Below, in pieces: positions 4,264 to 5,954 of a stretch of 5,954 nt of DNA. The notes beneath the pieces were generated by a model, which ran no database searches, was not told the DNA's origin, and saw only the letters and a list, made by a program, of their open reading frames with translations. Position numbers and translations under genes: made by a program. Every line of letters begins with the position of its first letter. Positions within the stretch are counted from its first letter, which is position 1. Origin of the DNA: Actinomycetes bacterium (GTDB lineage: Bacteria; Actinomycetota; Actinomycetes; Mycobacteriales; Micromonosporaceae); contig JAEZGP010000677.1 in the NCBI GenBank assembly GCA_023437285.1, positions 1 to 5,954 on the forward strand, given 5' to 3'.

Positions 4264-5954
4264 ATGACAAGGTCTCTGCTGAAAACGGTCGTGCCCGCCG
4301 GGCTCGTCGTCGTACTCGTGGCGGGTCTCGCCACGACGCGAGCGCTCGCGGCCGACGTGCCGCAAGCCGCCCCGCTGGCCGCGCCGGCCGCGGCCAACAT
4401 CGCCGCCGACCAGGCCGGCGACATCGTGTTCTCCACGCCGAGCGGCACGTTCACGGGCAGCGTGTCCGTGTCGCTGAGCACGGCGGTCGCCGGCGCGCAG
4501 GTGCGCTACACGACCGACGGGTCGCCGCCGTCGGCCAGCTCGCCGGTCTACAGCTCGCCGATCCAGATCTCGCGCACCACGCAGGTGCGCGCGCAGGCCT
4601 TCGTGGACGGGTCCGCGAGCGGCGCCGGCGGCTCGCAGCTCTACGTCGCGCAGAACGTCGCCACGTCGCACGACCTGCCGGTGCTGATCCTCGACACGTA
4701 CAACAAGGGCGTGCCCGGCGCCAACTACGTCGACACCGCGCTGGTCGAGCTGCCACCGAGCAACGGCTCGCCCACGCTGGCCGGGGCGCCGGTGCTCGCC
4801 ACCCGTGCCGCCGTGCACGTGCGCGGCAACTCCAGCCAGCTCTTCGACAAGAAGCAGTGGCGCGTCGAGTTGCGCGACAACACCGACGACGACGCCAACT
4901 ACCCGCTGCTCGGCATGCCCGCCGACGGCGACTGGGTGCTGCGCGGGCCGTTCGCCGACAAGTCGCTCATCCGCGACGCGCTGATGTTCGACCTGAGCCG
5001 GGCCATGGGTCGCCCGGCGCCGCGGTTCGCGTTCGTCGAGCTGTACCTCAACACCGACGCGCAGCCCGTCAGCGCCGCCGACTACCAGGGCGTGTACGTC
5101 GCCATGGAGACCATCAAGAACGATAAGAACCGCCTCGACCTCAAGGACCTCGACGAGGACGACCTCACCGAGCCGAAGATCAGCGGCGGGTACCTCATGA
5201 GCTTCGAGTGGCAGGCCGCCGAGGAGCCGACGGTGCCGTGCAGCGGCAGTAACTGCTGGCAGTTCCTCGAACTGCGCGACCCCGACCCGGTGATGCCCGA
5301 GCAGAGGACGTGGATCGCCAACTACATCAAGCGGTTCTCCGACGCGCTGCACAGCTCGTCCTTCGCCGACCCGGTCACCGGGTACGCCGCGTACATCGAC
5401 GTCAACTCCTTCGTCGACCGGGTCATCCTGTACGAGCTGAGCCGCGACATGGACGCCTACCTGCGCAGCTTCTACCTCTACAAGGACCGCGACCAGAAGC
5501 TGTTCGCCGGTCCGGTGTGGGACAACGACCTCACGTTCGGCGTCGGCGGGTACTTCCAGAACAACCAGACGGCGGGTTGGCAGTACCAGCAGACCCGCAC
5601 CCCGGTCGCCAACGACTGGGTCCAGCGGCTCATGCAGGACCCGGCGTTCGTCAACCTGATCAAGCAGCGCTGGTCGCAGTTGCGCCAGGGCATCCTGTCC
5701 AACGCGCAGTTCGAGGCGCGGGTCAACCAGCTCACCGCGCCGCTGACCGCCGCCGCGCAGCGCAACTTCACCCGGTGGCCGAACCTGACCACCCCGACGA
5801 TCGGGCCGTTCAACACGCCGACCGCGAACACCTGGCAGGGCCAGGTCCAGCAGCTCAAGACCTGGGCCCAGCAGCGCATGTCGTGGCTGGACTCGCCGAG
5901 CGGCGGCGCGTGGCTGACCACCGTCGTGCCCACCTCGGCCGCCGTGACGACCCG
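4264..5954 (+). CDS. Secreted CotH-family kinase with chitobiase-like domain, 3'-truncated
   Basis: Open from ATG 4264 to the right edge (563 full codons, no stop). GAAGGA (4246-4251) is a modest ribosome site 12 bases away; a GTG at 4253 runs into a stop at once, so ATG is chosen. Residues 1-30 are a Sec signal (R3, K7, hydrophobic core, A-L-A cleavage region). Residues about 55-120 are a chitobiase/beta-hexosaminidase C-terminal-like beta-sandwich, marked by VRYTTDGSPPS (80-90). The CotH domain spans about 138-545: VHVRGNSS (184-191) with K196-K197 and a following strand, LLGMPADGDWVLRGPF (215-230), DKSLIRD (232-238), YQGVYVAMETIKNDKNRLDL (274-293), SGGYLMSFE (307-315) and GPVWDNDLTFG (416-426). 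The WDND acidic motif matches the family's metal-binding site. C326 and C331 could form a disulfide. Bacillus CotH is an atypical kinase that phosphorylates spore-coat proteins; the substrate here is unknown. The Ser/Thr-containing end (VVPTSAAVTT) may begin a linker to another domain. A 26-base gap without a hairpin supports co-transcription with VTC. Confidence 0.92.
   Translation, partial: MTRSLLKTVVPAGLVVVLVAGLATTRALAADVPQAAPLAAPAAANIAADQAGDIVFSTPSGTFTGSVSVSLSTAVAGAQVRYTTDGSPPSASSPVYSSPIQISRTTQVRAQAFVDGSASGAGGSQLYVAQNVATSHDLPVLILDTYNKGVPGANYVDTALVELPPSNGSPTLAGAPVLATRAAVHVRGNSSQLFDKKQWRVELRDNTDDDANYPLLGMPADGDWVLRGPFADKSLIRDALMFDLSRAMGRPAPRFAFVELYLNTDAQPVSAADYQGVYVAMETIKNDKNRLDLKDLDEDDLTEPKISGGYLMSFEWQAAEEPTVPCSGSNCWQFLELRDPDPVMPEQRTWIANYIKRFSDALHSSSFADPVTGYAAYIDVNSFVDRVILYELSRDMDAYLRSFYLYKDRDQKLFAGPVWDNDLTFGVGGYFQNNQTAGWQYQQTRTPVANDWVQRLMQDPAFVNLIKQRWSQLRQGILSNAQFEARVNQLTAPLTAAAQRNFTRWPNLTTPTIGPFNTPTANTWQGQVQQLKTWAQQRMSWLDSPSGGAWLTTVVPTSAAVTT

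Noticed and set aside
4090..5352. Long minus-strand open frame (420 codons) across the VTC end and CotH gene
   Set aside because: Its translation is Arg/Val/Gly/His-rich with no recognisable domain, and it lies opposite a clear CotH coding frame. Long antisense frames are expected at this GC content.

Overview
The window is very GC-rich, its codon third positions are almost all G or C, and start codons include GTG and TTG. This points to a high-GC actinobacterium. A family such as Micromonosporaceae would fit the mix of proteins, but that is a guess from gene content. All genes lie on the + strand. Two of the five are cut by the window edges.

Left part (3-2632), cell-surface genes. The 3' portion of a secreted adhesin-like protein with an Ig-like module and two DUF11 repeats ends at 1484. 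Its frame stays open to the left edge, so the true start lies outside. It carries the only in-frame TTA leucine codon I found in the window. After a 179-base gap holding a plausible promoter and a strong Shine-Dalgarno site, a GTG start opens a complete lipoprotein L,D-transpeptidase (lipobox, one Ig-like domain, YkuD catalytic domain with SHGC, tryptophan-rich C-terminal tail). It should make 3-3 cross-links in peptidoglycan.

Middle (2633-2849), a regulatory gap. It has a weak hairpin after the transpeptidase, an AT-richer stretch, a perfect 6-bp inverted repeat, and a run of 11-nt-spaced repeats beginning with GTTCACC that resembles actinobacterial PHO boxes.

Right part (2850-5954), a tight three-gene operon. 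A five-helix DUF4956 membrane protein overlaps by 4 bases a VTC-domain polyphosphate polymerase. This is followed 26 bases later by an exported CotH-family kinase with an N-terminal chitobiase-like beta-sandwich, still open at the right edge. The three families recur together in bacteria, but I know of no established mechanism for the set. A working idea (inference) is that VTC makes polyphosphate on the cytoplasmic face, DUF4956 anchors it or passes it across the membrane, and CotH phosphorylates surface targets, possibly with polyphosphate as phosphate source. The PHO-like repeats upstream would link the operon to phosphate status.
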